From: a virus
DNA: 64,000 nucleotides
Reading direction: 5' to 3' (one strand)
Virus record (IMG/VR): IMGVR_UViG_3300008339_009519
Location: 1 to 64,000 of that record
This document shows positions 8,340 to 16,247 of the stretch, piece by piece (the first letter of the stretch is position 1; every line of letters begins with the position of its first letter). The notes beneath the pieces are model-generated. The model was not told where the DNA came from. It made no database searches and worked only from the letters and a program-made list of their open reading frames with translations. The position numbers were made by a program, and so were the translations under genes.

Positions 8340-8976
8340 CTAAATGTATTCTCCAAATTTTTTTATTTCTCTTCCTGGAACACCAACGACTGTAGCACCA
8401 TCGCTTATATGCTCTATAACAACAGTGCCTGCTCCAAGTGTACAGTTGCTTCCTACATTTTTGAAGTTGATAATAACACTTCCTGCACCTATTGATGTAG
8501 CTTCACCAACATTCACATCTCCACAAATTCTGGCCCCAGGACTAACAGTACAGAAATCTCCTATTGAACTAGATTGGTTTATTGATGCAGCGGTGTTGAT
8601 GTGTACATGCTTGCCTAAATGTACTCGTGTGGTTAAAACTGAGTAAGGGCCCATAGTTAAGCCATTCCCGTAACTGCAGTAAGTTCCTATTAAGGCTGTT
8701 TCATGTATAAGATTCGCTGCTTGGTTGATTCTATTAATTTTTGATTCTATTTCTTTTCTTATCTTTGATGAATTAATTGCAATAGTATATTTCAAATTAG
8801 GATATTTATCCAACAAAGAATTAATAAGAGATACACTGCCGAGTAAAGAAGAGTTTTCAACAGAAGAATTATCATCTAGATAACCTATTATATTCCAGGC
8901 CTGATACTTATCGGATGAGCATAAATACTCTAGATCCTTAGAATGACCACCAGCTCCGAATTACAACTAAGTCCAT
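8340..8976 (-). CDS. NeuD/PglD-like sugar O-acetyltransferase, needs +1 frameshift at CGG
   Basis: Starts at ATG 8976, five bases after the FkbM gene stop. It reads M-D-L-V-V-I and then meets CGG at 8958-8956; frame 0 stops six codons later. Skipping the C gives GAGGHSKDLEYL, the canonical NeuD/PglD N-terminal nucleotide-fold motif, and runs on to a left-handed beta-helix with hexapeptide repeats (GDFCTV, GEATSIGAGSVI, GSNCTLGAGTVV) and VPG-REI. Total 211 residues. Known members acetylate amino-sugars for surface glycans, fitting the adjacent glycosyltransferases. The alternative TTG start at 8816 would delete the first domain. Confidence 0.85.
8956..8958 (-). other. +1 recoding site 1 (ATT CGG A)
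   Basis: Codon 7 of the acetyltransferase. Reading ATT, skip C, GGA gives VVI-G-AGGHS, matching the family; frame 0 gives VVIRSWWSF and a stop. Confidence 0.85.
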
Positions 8977-8981
8977 AAAGG

Positions 8982-9692
8982 CTACCAAGTAAAAAGGTAT
9001 GATCCAAAGTTGCTGGTGATGTCTTTGTTAGAAATCTGCTCACCGTTTTCAGTTAAAATATTATTAACTTTATCTAGATCTTTTACTAGTTGGCTAGTTA
9101 GTGCATCCCCGTTTGTAAAAAACGGACCATGTAGAGATAATAAAAGTGGGATTTTATAGTCTTGTAAAATTTCTGCGTAATGATTAATTAAACTAAATTC
9201 GTGTCCTTCTATATCTATTTTTATCAGAGAAAAATCTCCCATTGATAAAAGGGCATCTAATCCAATTGTTTCTGCACTAATCCCAGTCGTATTTTTTTCA
9301 GAAACTCTTGTCATTGAATCGCCTAAAAAGTTATTTGACTGTAAATAAACTTCCTTAACTCCTGAAGCAGCTTTGTGTATTACGTTAATATTTTTAATGG
9401 AATTTAAAGATATATTTTTCTGCAGTATCTTATGCGCAATTGGATCTGGCTCAACGGCTACTACATTTCTTGAAAAGAAAGAACCATATATTGCAGTTGG
9501 TCCGATCCAAGATCCTATATCTAAATAATCTTTATCTTTTGATAAAAATCTATCTAAAAAATTGAAGGTGCCCGGTTCCCAGGAAGAATACTTTTCTGAC
9601 CAAAAATTATAACCTATATCTTGATGTAGCTCTTTACTGTCTTCTACAGTAAATGATACGTTATTTTTACTTACCAATAAATTATTAGTCAT
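8982..9692 (-). CDS. FkbM-family methyltransferase
   Basis: 236 residues. SAM-binding motif I is DIGSWIG, followed by VEPDP (motif II acidic residue) and LIKIDIEGHE, the hallmark of FkbM methyltransferases. These act on sugar hydroxyls or related groups in glycans and natural products. It overlaps the upstream glycosyltransferase gene by one base and precedes the acetyltransferase by five, so all belong to one surface-glycan cassette. Confidence 0.88.
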   Translation of the reverse strand: MTNNLLVSKNNVSFTVEDSKELHQDIGYNFWSEKYSSWEPGTFNFLDRFLSKDKDYLDIGSWIGPTAIYGSFFSRNVVAVEPDPIAHKILQKNISLNSIKNINVIHKAASGVKEVYLQSNNFLGDSMTRVSEKNTTGISAETIGLDALLSMGDFSLIKIDIEGHEFSLINHYAEILQDYKIPLLLSLHGPFFTNGDALTSQLVKDLDKVNNILTENGEQISNKDITSNFGSYLFTW

Positions 9693-10348
9693 TACAAAAA
9701 CCAGTCTTCACTTCTTCTTCCACCAATGTGTGTAACTATTGGCTTATCATATATGTCGCCGTAAAAACCAAATCTGTATTCTTTATTTAGAGAATGAACC
9801 TTTGAAGTAAATTCAGACTCTCCGCCATGATCTGGCCAACCAATTTTTACTGTTGACATAGGGTAAATGCATGGGTTTAGTGTAAATAAACGACCATGTT
9901 CAAACCAACCATTTTTTTGGTGGTAATCCTCAAGATGTTGAAAAACAAATCCTCCAACCTGTTCTTCTGGTGGATTTACCGGTGCTCTAACCATAGCCAT
10001 TTGTACCAAATAAGTATTTTCTAAAAGAATATTTATCATGTGATCAATATTGATTGATGTGTTAAATAAAAAATCATCCTCTAAATGGAAAATGTATTGA
10101 GTTTCTTGAGAAACTGAATCCCACGCAGATTGGACAGCTCCAGCTAATCCTCTTCTTTGTTCATGGGAAACAACTTTAAATTTTGGAAAACGGCTTACTA
10201 AAAAGTTATGATACCTTATATCTCCTGAATCATTTATTATAATTCTTTCAACAAAAGGATATGATACAGTTGAATCAAACTGGTCAATAGTTCTCTGAAT
10301 ACAATCTTGTCTACCATCTGTTATTACAACTAAAGAAACTCTATGCAT
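9692..10348 (-). CDS. GT-A glycosyltransferase
   Basis: 218 residues. The start VSLVVITDGRQDCI is a GT-A nucleotide-binding strand; IINDSGD follows, then LEDDFLF carries the DxD-like metal motif, and there is an RRGLAGA segment typical of family-2-like enzymes. It overlaps the next upstream gene by eight bases. Acceptor and donor sugars are unknown. With the two following transferases it probably builds or alters a glycan on the virion or host surface. Confidence 0.8.
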   Translation of the reverse strand: MHRVSLVVITDGRQDCIQRTIDQFDSTVSYPFVERIIINDSGDIRYHNFLVSRFPKFKVVSHEQRRGLAGAVQSAWDSVSQETQYIFHLEDDFLFNTSINIDHMINILLENTYLVQMAMVRAPVNPPEEQVGGFVFQHLEDYHQKNGWFEHGRLFTLNPCIYPMSTVKIGWPDHGGESEFTSKVHSLNKEYRFGFYGDIYDKPIVTHIGGRRSEDWFL

Positions 10349-11228
10349 GGGGTAACCCCACTAAAGGAGCTGGATCATTTATTAATGATCCAGTATTGCC
10401 AGTGACTAATATATTTTTATGGAAATAATCTTCCAATCCTTTAGTTCCATAAGCTTCATAAATTTTAAAGTGCTCTGCCCAAGCTGCCCCATTGTATAAG
10501 TCAGCACCTGGACCTAAAGCTCTGCACGATTCATAAGCGTTTAATATTTTTCTCATGAAATGATCAAGTGATCTCCATTGAAAGTGTCTAATTTGGACAG
10601 TCTGTGGACCAAAGACAATTTTGTCATCACCATAATCATCTATAGCAACTTTAGCACCAGCATTGAAACCAGCACCGTTGTAATTAACTAAATGGTTCCC
10701 ATTAGAAATCGAAACAAATCTATCTGATGGTCTAAATCTAAACGCACTTTTATGATTAGTCGGTAGGTTCCATTTCCAAACCATGGAATGGAATGGGGAT
10801 TCACCAATGGGATCAAATTCTGTTATAGAATGGTTTGTATATAGAGTTCTATACACATCATAATTTTGATTGTCAAGATCTATAAAAGCTTGCTTTAAAG
10901 AACTATTTGGGGAATACCAAATCTCATCTATATCAAATGGGATAATCCATTGCGCCCCATTTTTTCTAGCCATTTCTCCTAGCGTAGTCATCTTCTGAGA
11001 CTGAGTATATGCCAATACATTGTCTTCTAAAAGAATTACTTCTATATTTGGATAAGCTTTATTTATTTTTTCTTTGGCGGCTTCCATTTTATCTAAGGTA
11101 TTATCTTTAGATAAATTATTTGCGACAATTAAACCATCAATTCCATTTGCTGCCAAATGGCACATAGTGTGCTCAATAATGTCACCCTCATCTTTAGCCA
11201 TAGCTATGGCCCATAGGTTAATTGTCAT
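10341..11228 (-). CDS. Glycosyltransferase (GT2_4 / GT92-like)
   Basis: 295 residues. The opening MAKDEGDIIEHTMCHLAANGID and FDIDEIW (DxD) are typical of the Glyco_tranf_2_4 type. The central FGPQTVQIRHFQWRSLDHFMRKI helix matches the same family. Four-base overlap (ATGA-type) with the upstream gene indicates coupling. Confidence 0.85.
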   Translation of the reverse strand: MTINLWAIAMAKDEGDIIEHTMCHLAANGIDGLIVANNLSKDNTLDKMEAAKEKINKAYPNIEVILLEDNVLAYTQSQKMTTLGEMARKNGAQWIIPFDIDEIWYSPNSSLKQAFIDLDNQNYDVYRTLYTNHSITEFDPIGESPFHSMVWKWNLPTNHKSAFRFRPSDRFVSISNGNHLVNYNGAGFNAGAKVAIDDYGDDKIVFGPQTVQIRHFQWRSLDHFMRKILNAYESCRALGPGADLYNGAAWAEHFKIYEAYGTKGLEDYFHKNILVTGNTGSLINDPAPLVGLPHA

Positions 11229-11947
11229 ATTAATTTTGTTCCTCCGTCTGGATTTAAATTATTGGCCATATTCCATTGAACAGATTTTTCTCTATAGACT
11301 TTAGCTTGAAGAGGCTGTACATAATTAATTGGATAAAATATGAATCCATTTTTTTCAAGTCTATCAAAAAAACCTGCGTCTGCTCCACTCCACCACCAAG
11401 GACTATCATCCCAACCACCAACTACATCGAAAGACTTTCTTGTAGTCATAACTTGATTGTGATCAAGCTTATCCGCTCCTCTAACAAGAGGGGTACCAAA
11501 AAAACGAACACCCACACCAGGTGCACCTCCACCATCTATATTTCCATCAATATCTCTGATGTGTTGCGCACAAAAACAAACATCGTAGGAGTATTTTTCA
11601 GCCGTTTCTACAAGCTTTTCCAGCATCTCGGGGTAGTAGTAGTCGTCATCAGCTAAGTAGCAAATATACTTACCACCTGAGTATTCTTTAACGGCCTTGT
11701 TTATTTGTGTAGCATAGCGCGCTGTCTTTAAGCGGTCTTCATCTTTAACAAAAGAATTAAAAAACTTTACATTTTTAATGTCCTGATACTTCGCAATAAC
11801 TTCAAATACTTTAACATTATCTGAGTTGTCATCTGCAATAATTAATTCATAATTATCATATGTTTGAGATAAAACAGATTTAATTGCCTTTTCTAAAAAG
11901 GCAGGCTTATTATAACTTGTTAGAATAACAGAAACTTTTGGGTTCAT
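11225..11947 (-). CDS. Family 2 glycosyltransferase
   Basis: 240 residues, classic GT2: VSVILTSYNKPAFLEKAI, the IIADDNSDN acidic loop and LADDDYYYPE (DxD, metal and sugar-nucleotide binding). The C-terminal half contains VGGWDDSPWWWSGADAGFFDRL, the family acceptor-side helix. Overlaps the oxygenase gene upstream by four bases. Confidence 0.9.
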   Translation of the reverse strand: MNPKVSVILTSYNKPAFLEKAIKSVLSQTYDNYELIIADDNSDNVKVFEVIAKYQDIKNVKFFNSFVKDEDRLKTARYATQINKAVKEYSGGKYICYLADDDYYYPEMLEKLVETAEKYSYDVCFCAQHIRDIDGNIDGGGAPGVGVRFFGTPLVRGADKLDHNQVMTTRKSFDVVGGWDDSPWWWSGADAGFFDRLEKNGFIFYPINYVQPLQAKVYREKSVQWNMANNLNPDGGTKLI

Positions 11948-12735
11948 TGGTTAACCATATCTTTTAGTTCTACATTAATAATATTATTATACATCAAAAA
12001 ATCTTTTGGTGGCAAAGTTTTACGCACTAGTAATCTTTGCAGCCACCTATCTGTTCCATCATATCTTGCCTTAAATGGTTTTCTACCATGAACAGCCTTA
12101 TGATTATTGATTAGTAAAAGATCTCCAGTTTTTAAAATTACTTCTTTTGTTGCAAAAGAAATTGCTTTTCTCAAAAAAGATAAAGCTTCAGCCGCATCTT
12201 CATTTGTGGGTCTTATGACAGTTTCGTCATATATAAAAGATAAACCATCTATTTCGTCTTCCTTAATAATTGAAACAGGTATTTCAATATCTTCTTCGCC
12301 ATTAGTTCTAAAACTAATGTCAACTCCAGTTACAAACCAATTTTGTTTTAGTACATCTATATATTTTTGCGGGATGTGCGTTAGGATATCATCAATTTTT
12401 GCGTAGGTTGTGGCTGCATTTGGGTCACCCCTTAAGCATAAAAGAAGTATATAGTCAGGCTTATAAGGATGGAAAGCTGTTTCCGTATGAAGGCCAAGTG
12501 TTACTTTGGATGAAGTGGATATTTGCTCAAGTTCTGTTTTATAAACAGGAAGAATATTTTGTATTAAAGATCCATTTTGTTCTTGGATATAACCAACAGG
12601 AGTTCCATAGTCTTGTCCATGCTCAACCAAAAGCTCCGCTATATGTGGTAGATAAGCAGATGGATCATTTGGACTAGATGGAGTTGGTGGAACATCTCCT
12701 AAAAAAATATTCTTTCTAATATAGACCGAACTCAT
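11944..12735 (-). CDS. AsnO/clavaminate-synthase-like Fe(II)/2OG oxygenase
   Basis: 263 residues. It has the family signature GLHTETAFHPYKPDYILLLCLRG; the iron ligands follow HxE (HTE), as in asparagine oxygenase, not HxD. The distal motif is AVHGRKPF with YDGTDRWLQR binding 2OG. Known members hydroxylate free amino acids such as asparagine. In a phage glycan cassette the substrate could be an amino acid or a glycan substituent (inference). Overlaps both neighbours by four bases. Confidence 0.85.
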   Translation of the reverse strand: MSSVYIRKNIFLGDVPPTPSSPNDPSAYLPHIAELLVEHGQDYGTPVGYIQEQNGSLIQNILPVYKTELEQISTSSKVTLGLHTETAFHPYKPDYILLLCLRGDPNAATTYAKIDDILTHIPQKYIDVLKQNWFVTGVDISFRTNGEEDIEIPVSIIKEDEIDGLSFIYDETVIRPTNEDAAEALSFLRKAISFATKEVILKTGDLLLINNHKAVHGRKPFKARYDGTDRWLQRLLVRKTLPPKDFLMYNNIINVELKDMVNQ

Positions 12736-12941
12736 GACATTAAAACCTTAAGAATCAGGAAGTGAAGTTTTTGTAAATCGTTTGGAAGCACACTGAAAAC
12801 ATATTCTTTTTCAAGAGTTTTTATCGTCAAACAATATACATCAACAAGTTGACCATCGGAAGTAATTGATGCGGTTTTTCCTGATATAACTACATCAGTA
12901 ATCATTGGCATAAAGCCATCAAATGGACCACCCGTTTGCAT
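12732..12941 (-). CDS. Small hypothetical beta-rich protein
   Basis: 69 residues. Begins MQTGGPFDGFMPMI and continues with alternating hydrophobic strands (VVISGKTASI, VYCLTIKTL, EYVFSVL). No known domain seen. Overlaps the oxygenase start by four bases, so it belongs to the same operon. Confidence 0.6.
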   Translation of the reverse strand: MQTGGPFDGFMPMITDVVISGKTASITSDGQLVDVYCLTIKTLEKEYVFSVLPNDLQKLHFLILKVLMS

Positions 12942-12953
12942 TAGATAATTATA

Positions 12954-13745
12954 TCACATCACTTCATTGTAAAATGGTTTTGATTTTCCGATCTCTATTT
13001 TATTAAAAATTCTGCTACCCAAACTAAAACCGCCCATCAAACAGTGGGCTGTACAACGGTTATCCCATATAACCAAATCGTCCTTTTTCCAGTCTAACAT
13101 AAAAATATTATTGTGATCTTCAAATAGTTTAAATAAAACTTCGTTATACTTAGACCATTTATCTTGGTCTTTTCCAAGAGTAGTGAGACCAGGGTAAAAA
13201 ATAGAAGTTTTACCAGTTTGTGGATGAGTTCTTAACGCAGGGTGGTAAATGTTTTCTGATTCTTCTCTGTAGAGAGGATCATTTATATCATCTGCGTTCC
13301 ATTGTTTTTTAACTTTTACACTTTTTACAAAAGAAAGAGTTTCTTCATCTAGCAATGTGTAAATTTTTTCTAAATCAACCCATCTAGTTTGACCGCCAGT
13401 GACATCATCTAAATGATACATATGGATACAGTCAATATCTACTGGCTCTTGTAGCCAACTATCATCGGTATGCCATCTAGCAAAATGATCACCTTCACCT
13501 GGCATTGGTTGTGCGTTTCTTGAAAAGAGATCAAACAACGGAGCATGGTCTACGTCTTTAAGAATTCGCAAGTGATTACTTGATGGGTATAAATGTTCCA
13601 TCAATTTAATTTGATCTTCTAAGGATGTTTTTATATTTCTAAAAACTAAAACCTTGTGTTCTAGAAGATGTTGGCGAACTCTATCAGGATTATCCCAGAT
13701 ATCTTGGTATGACGTATTTGTATAGTAAGTGCCAAAATCGCTCAT
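12954..13745 (-). CDS. TauD/TfdA-family Fe(II)/2OG dioxygenase
   Basis: 263 residues. VLVFRNI near the N-terminus, RWHTDDSW with the HxD iron ligands, GGQTRWVDL, and a distal AHCLMGGFSLGSRIF containing His and the 2OG-binding Arg are in TauD order. This is the fourth Fe(II)/2OG oxygenase in the first 14 kb. It is probably an early gene of the glycan cassette operon; the upstream gap to 13761 is short. Confidence 0.88.
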   Translation of the reverse strand: MSDFGTYYTNTSYQDIWDNPDRVRQHLLEHKVLVFRNIKTSLEDQIKLMEHLYPSSNHLRILKDVDHAPLFDLFSRNAQPMPGEGDHFARWHTDDSWLQEPVDIDCIHMYHLDDVTGGQTRWVDLEKIYTLLDEETLSFVKSVKVKKQWNADDINDPLYREESENIYHPALRTHPQTGKTSIFYPGLTTLGKDQDKWSKYNEVLFKLFEDHNNIFMLDWKKDDLVIWDNRCTAHCLMGGFSLGSRIFNKIEIGKSKPFYNEVM

Positions 13746-13760
13746 GTAAAAAGTATACCA

Positions 13761-14045
13761 CTATTTCTTTTTTGATCCTTTTTTAAAGGTAGAAATATTT
13801 TTTGGAGCTTGTCCTTTTACGCCCTTTTTTGCTGCACCCTGTGCTCTTTTTCTTTGCACTGCGCTTTTTCTTTGTGATGATGACATTGAGTTAGCTTTTG
13901 CAACTGGCACACATTTAGCGTATCCTGAACCACCTGCTCCAGATGTTCCACACGGCTGCCATTTTCCCTTTTTTTTAGGCGCACCAATGTTGACCCACTT
14001 TTGATCAAACCACTTGGTTAAGCCAACACCTTTTGGACCAGGCAT
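13761..14045 (-). CDS. Small basic protein, DUF5872-like
   Basis: 94 residues. LTKWFDQKWVNIGAPKKKGKWQPCG...KCVPVAKANSMS..QRKSAVQRKRAQG is the pattern of a protein family shared by phages and giant DNA viruses (DUF5872 type). The two conserved Cys (PCG, KCVP) are present and the C-terminus is Lys-rich. Role unknown; possibly nucleic-acid or virion packaging associated. First of a run of small Lys-rich genes up to 17094. Confidence 0.75.
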   Translation of the reverse strand: MPGPKGVGLTKWFDQKWVNIGAPKKKGKWQPCGTSGAGGSGYAKCVPVAKANSMSSSQRKSAVQRKRAQGAAKKGVKGQAPKNISTFKKGSKKK

Positions 14046-14054
14046 AGAGTTTTA

Positions 14055-14234
14055 TTACTTTTTTCTTTTAGCTTTTTTTGTGGAAACTGTTTTCCAAGTT
14101 CCACCCATAGCTTTATATTTTTTTGCAGCCCATGCATTTGCATAAGCGGATGGATAAACATCAAACTTTGCTTTAGCTTGTGACTTAGCCGAAGACCACA
14201 GAGCTGGTTTTGTGGGTTTGTTTACTTTAGCCAT
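14055..14234 (-). CDS. Small basic protein with YPSAYAN-KKY motif
   Basis: 59 residues from ATG 14234; a GTG further upstream would run into the next gene and is rejected. KAKFDVYPSAYANAWAAKKYKAMGGTW is a well-known phage and giant-virus small-protein motif. Lys-rich tail. Likely virion or DNA-associated, function unknown. Confidence 0.72.
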   Translation of the reverse strand: MAKVNKPTKPALWSSAKSQAKAKFDVYPSAYANAWAAKKYKAMGGTWKTVSTKKAKRKK

Positions 14235-14236
14235 AA

Positions 14237-14458
14237 TTAAACCAACTTTATAATTAAGTAAATTTCCACAGCGTGGAGACCAAGATACAAAGCATTCATC
14301 AACCAAGCACGAACGGCATATTTGTTTATATGGTAGTGGGCATCGTGTGGATTTGGGCCCTCTGGACCGTTGTGGTGATGTGACTCACAACAGTGTTCAC
14401 GGTTATCGTGGCATGGTTCGCCGTTTGGCTTATGATGTTCGTGATTATTGCAATGCAT
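14237..14458 (-). CDS. His/Cys-rich small membrane protein
   Basis: 73 residues. The first 45 hold about 14 His and four Cys (HCNNHEHH, REHCCESHHHN, HDAHYHIN), followed by one hydrophobic helix (about residues 50-70, LGLHAVEIYLIIKLV). The N-terminal half looks like a metal-binding arm in front of a membrane anchor. It abuts or overlaps both neighbours in the endolysin-associated cluster. I do not recognise a family. Confidence 0.6.
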   Translation of the reverse strand: MHCNNHEHHKPNGEPCHDNREHCCESHHHNGPEGPNPHDAHYHINKYAVRAWLMNALYLGLHAVEIYLIIKLV

Positions 14459-14667
14459 TATTTGCTCTTCCTCTTTTTGCTAATTTTTCTAAGCGTTTTT
14501 GCAAGGTTAGCTTGGCGGACTGTTGTTGCACTATACTTGCTAGGATTCTTTGTAACTGCAGCAGCCATTGCTGCTACTGATTTGTTAGCCTTTTTTGCCT
14601 TAGCAGTAAAAGCCCCAGGTCTTTTAATTGCTTTTTGAATCCATTTCTTATCTTTTTTTGCTGCCAT
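14458..14667 (-). CDS. Small basic phage protein (WIQKAIKRPGAF type)
   Basis: 69 residues. The start KKWIQKAIKRPGAFTAKAKKA and the TVRQANLAKTLRKI segment match a widespread small phage protein of unknown function. Very Lys- and Ala-rich, likely helical and nucleic-acid binding. Confidence 0.72.
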   Translation of the reverse strand: MAAKKDKKWIQKAIKRPGAFTAKAKKANKSVAAMAAAVTKNPSKYSATTVRQANLAKTLRKISKKRKSK

Positions 14668-14884
14668 TTGCTATTTCCTTTTTCTTTGTATTAGTTTTCT
14701 TTTTAATAAAATCAAAAGAAGCTACAGCATGATCATTGATGTGATCATCAATTTTATATTCTATTCTAGTTAAATGATCTCTAACATAACCATGATCTTC
14801 TTTATTTTCTCTTCTACTTTTTTCTAAAAGAGTAACAAGAATAGCACCGACAACGCCAATGAGAGCAACAGTAATCTGCTCCAT
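14648..14884 (-). CDS. Membrane protein next to endolysin, holin/DUF2746-like
   Basis: 78 residues. An N-terminal hydrophobic helix (VALIGVVGAILVTLLE, residues 5-20) is followed by a long charged helical region (HGYVRDHLTRIEYKIDDHINDH). This layout is usual for DUF2746-like or holin-associated proteins encoded beside actinophage lysins. It lies four bases downstream of the endolysin gene, supporting a lysis role. Confidence 0.6.
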   Translation of the reverse strand: MEQITVALIGVVGAILVTLLEKSRRENKEDHGYVRDHLTRIEYKIDDHINDHAVASFDFIKKKTNTKKKEIANGSKKR

Positions 14885-14888
14885 GGCA

Positions 14889-15669
14889 CTATGCTTTAAT
14901 TCCCAAGAGTTCCATGACCTTAGGCCCAGGAACAGAATCTGCTGGCAATTTGTTAGCTACCTTAAAAGCTTTAATTGCTTCTTTGGTTGCTGCGTCCATT
15001 TCTCCGTTAATTGGACCAGCATAAATCCCTTTTTTCTTTAGTGCTTCTTGAATTGATTTTGTTTTTGCGTTTCCGCCAGCAGGTGTATTATTTAGATTTG
15101 CAACACCAGCTTCTGGTTTTTTGACACCATTTCTTTCCATCCATGCAGCAACTGCTGGTGGTGGGTTGTCTCCACATACATAGCGTATGTGCCAAGGCTC
15201 TTCGGGAACTACTTCCCATGACCAACCAAAATCTTTTACGTTTGCAATGAGCCAGTTAATGCGCTTTGGTTCAGCAGCATTGGCAATGTCAACTGCAATT
15301 CCGCAAGTTGTGCTGTGATGAACCAGGAGCTGCCAAAGGCGCCATGCCCTTTTTTAGATACCATTTCTTGCCTTCAAATGTACGAGTACTTTGACCAGCA
15401 ATTTCTTCAAGCTGATAGCGCTGCCTAAAGCCAGCAAGTTGTGATTCATAGGTTCTATAAGTATCACCAGCAGAAGTTGGCTTGAGCTCAACTCCATCTG
15501 CTTTTGCCTTCTCATCCATGGCGCAATAAGCCGCTGCAGCTAGCCAATGAAGCTTGCCACCACCCTCTATACCAACCAACAGATTAGCTGGAAGCTTACC
15601 AGGTGTAACACCTTTTAGGTCAGCTGGTAGTTTTACGGGAACAATATAGTCCCAAGCAACTTTGCCCAT
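14889..15669 (-). CDS. Endolysin: M15 D-Ala-D-Ala carboxypeptidase plus peptidoglycan-binding domain, needs +1 frameshift
   Basis: Starts at 15669. Frame 0 meets CGG at 15303-15301 (codon 123) inside SSQHNL and stops four codons later. Skipping C gives SQHNLGIAVDIA, exactly the SxHxxGxAxD zinc motif of VanY/M15 peptidases, then EPWHIRYV with the third zinc His. A PG-binding-1 domain follows (KSIQEALKKKGIYAGPINGEMDAATKEAIKAF) to 14889. Total 259 residues. Without recoding, the product keeps the zinc His but loses the catalytic Asp side and the second His, so it would be inactive. It cleaves peptide stems in the host wall. The restored frame is continuous and well conserved. Confidence 0.9.
15301..15303 (-). 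other. +1 recoding site 2 (TTG CGG A)
   Basis: Codon 123 of the endolysin, placed within the SxHxxGxAxD zinc motif; C-skip restores the invariant Gly. Confidence 0.9.
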
Positions 15670-15683
15670 GATACTTTCTCCTA

Positions 15684-15857
15684 TTATTTTTTCTTAGATC
15701 TTTTTTTTCTTTTACTTGCGACAGAAAGAGCTATAGCTATAGCCTGCTTTCTACTCTTGACTACTGGACCTTTTTTGCCAGAATGAAGAGCCCCTTTTCC
15801 ATACTCATCCATTACTTTAGTAACTTTTTTTTGAAAAAGGGACTTCTTCTTAGCCAT
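15684..15857 (-). CDS. Small basic protein, DUF6496-like
   Basis: 57 residues. KVMDEYGKGALHSGKKGPVVKSRKQAIAIALS matches the DUF6496-type motif (gene family found in many phages and bacteria). Ends in a Lys/Arg-rich tail. Lies 14 bases upstream of the endolysin gene. Confidence 0.72.
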   Translation of the reverse strand: MAKKKSLFQKKVTKVMDEYGKGALHSGKKGPVVKSRKQAIAIALSVASKRKKRSKKK

Positions 15858-15862
15858 AATTA

Positions 15863-16000
15863 TTACTTCTTTTTCTTCTTCTTAGCAATAGCTGCTTGAA
15901 TAAAAGGTGGTAATTTCTTTTGAGCTGGTGTAAGGCCACTCGTGCTAGCTGCTGCCTTCTTTGCAGGAGCCTTTTTCTTTGCCATTTTTTTGGAAGCCAT
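15863..16000 (-). CDS. Small Lys/Ala-rich protein
   Basis: 45 residues: an AKKKAPAKKAAAS histone-like N-terminus, then SGLTPAQKKLPPFIQAAIAKKKKKK. The 'LTPAQKKLPPFIQAAI' segment resembles small phage proteins of unknown role. Six-base spacing to neighbours supports expression. Confidence 0.6.
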   Translation of the reverse strand: MASKKMAKKKAPAKKAAASTSGLTPAQKKLPPFIQAAIAKKKKKK

Positions 16001-16002
16001 GA

Positions 16003-16128
16003 TTACATCATCTTCTTTTTTGAATAGCCGCCCATTTTCTTTTTGCTGCCCATCTTCTTTGAGCTGCTCATTTTCTTTGATGACATCTTTTTACCAGCCA
16101 TCATCTTATCTTTTTTCATCATTGCCAT
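16003..16128 (-). CDS. Tiny Met/Lys/Ser-rich protein
   Basis: 41 residues composed almost only of Met, Lys, Ser and Gly (MAMMKKDKMMAGKK, KKMGSKKKMGGY). Its stop lies three bases from the next start, and TAATG overlaps link it to the upstream gene. Role unknown; the composition suggests a virion or nucleoid filler peptide. Short length lowers confidence. Confidence 0.45.
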   Translation of the reverse strand: MAMMKKDKMMAGKKMSSKKMSSSKKMGSKKKMGGYSKKKMM

Positions 16129-16235
16129 TATTTTTCATCCTTTTTTTTGGAAGTTGTTTTTGTTTTAGCATTTGCTTTCTTTTTTGCTGGTGGTTTTTTT
16201 TCTGTGTCCACTACATTATTTACATACTTAGACAT
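16128..16235 (-). CDS. Tiny Lys-rich protein
   Basis: 35 residues, N-terminus MSKYVNNVVDTEKK followed by a basic tail. The stop and next start overlap as TAATG, a spacing used repeatedly in this genome. No family recognised. Confidence 0.45.
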   Translation of the reverse strand: MSKYVNNVVDTEKKPPAKKKANAKTKTTSKKKDEK

Positions 16236-16247
16236 ATTTACTCCTAA

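Noticed and set aside
14055-14306. Longer start (GTG at 14306) for the small basic gene
   Set aside because: It would overlap the His/Cys-rich gene by most of the added length and adds no conserved residues; ATG 14234 fits the family start.
15141-15288. A non-coding gap between a peptidoglycan-binding gene and a carboxypeptidase gene
   Set aside because: It encodes the missing middle of the M15 domain, including EPWHIRY, once the frame is shifted.
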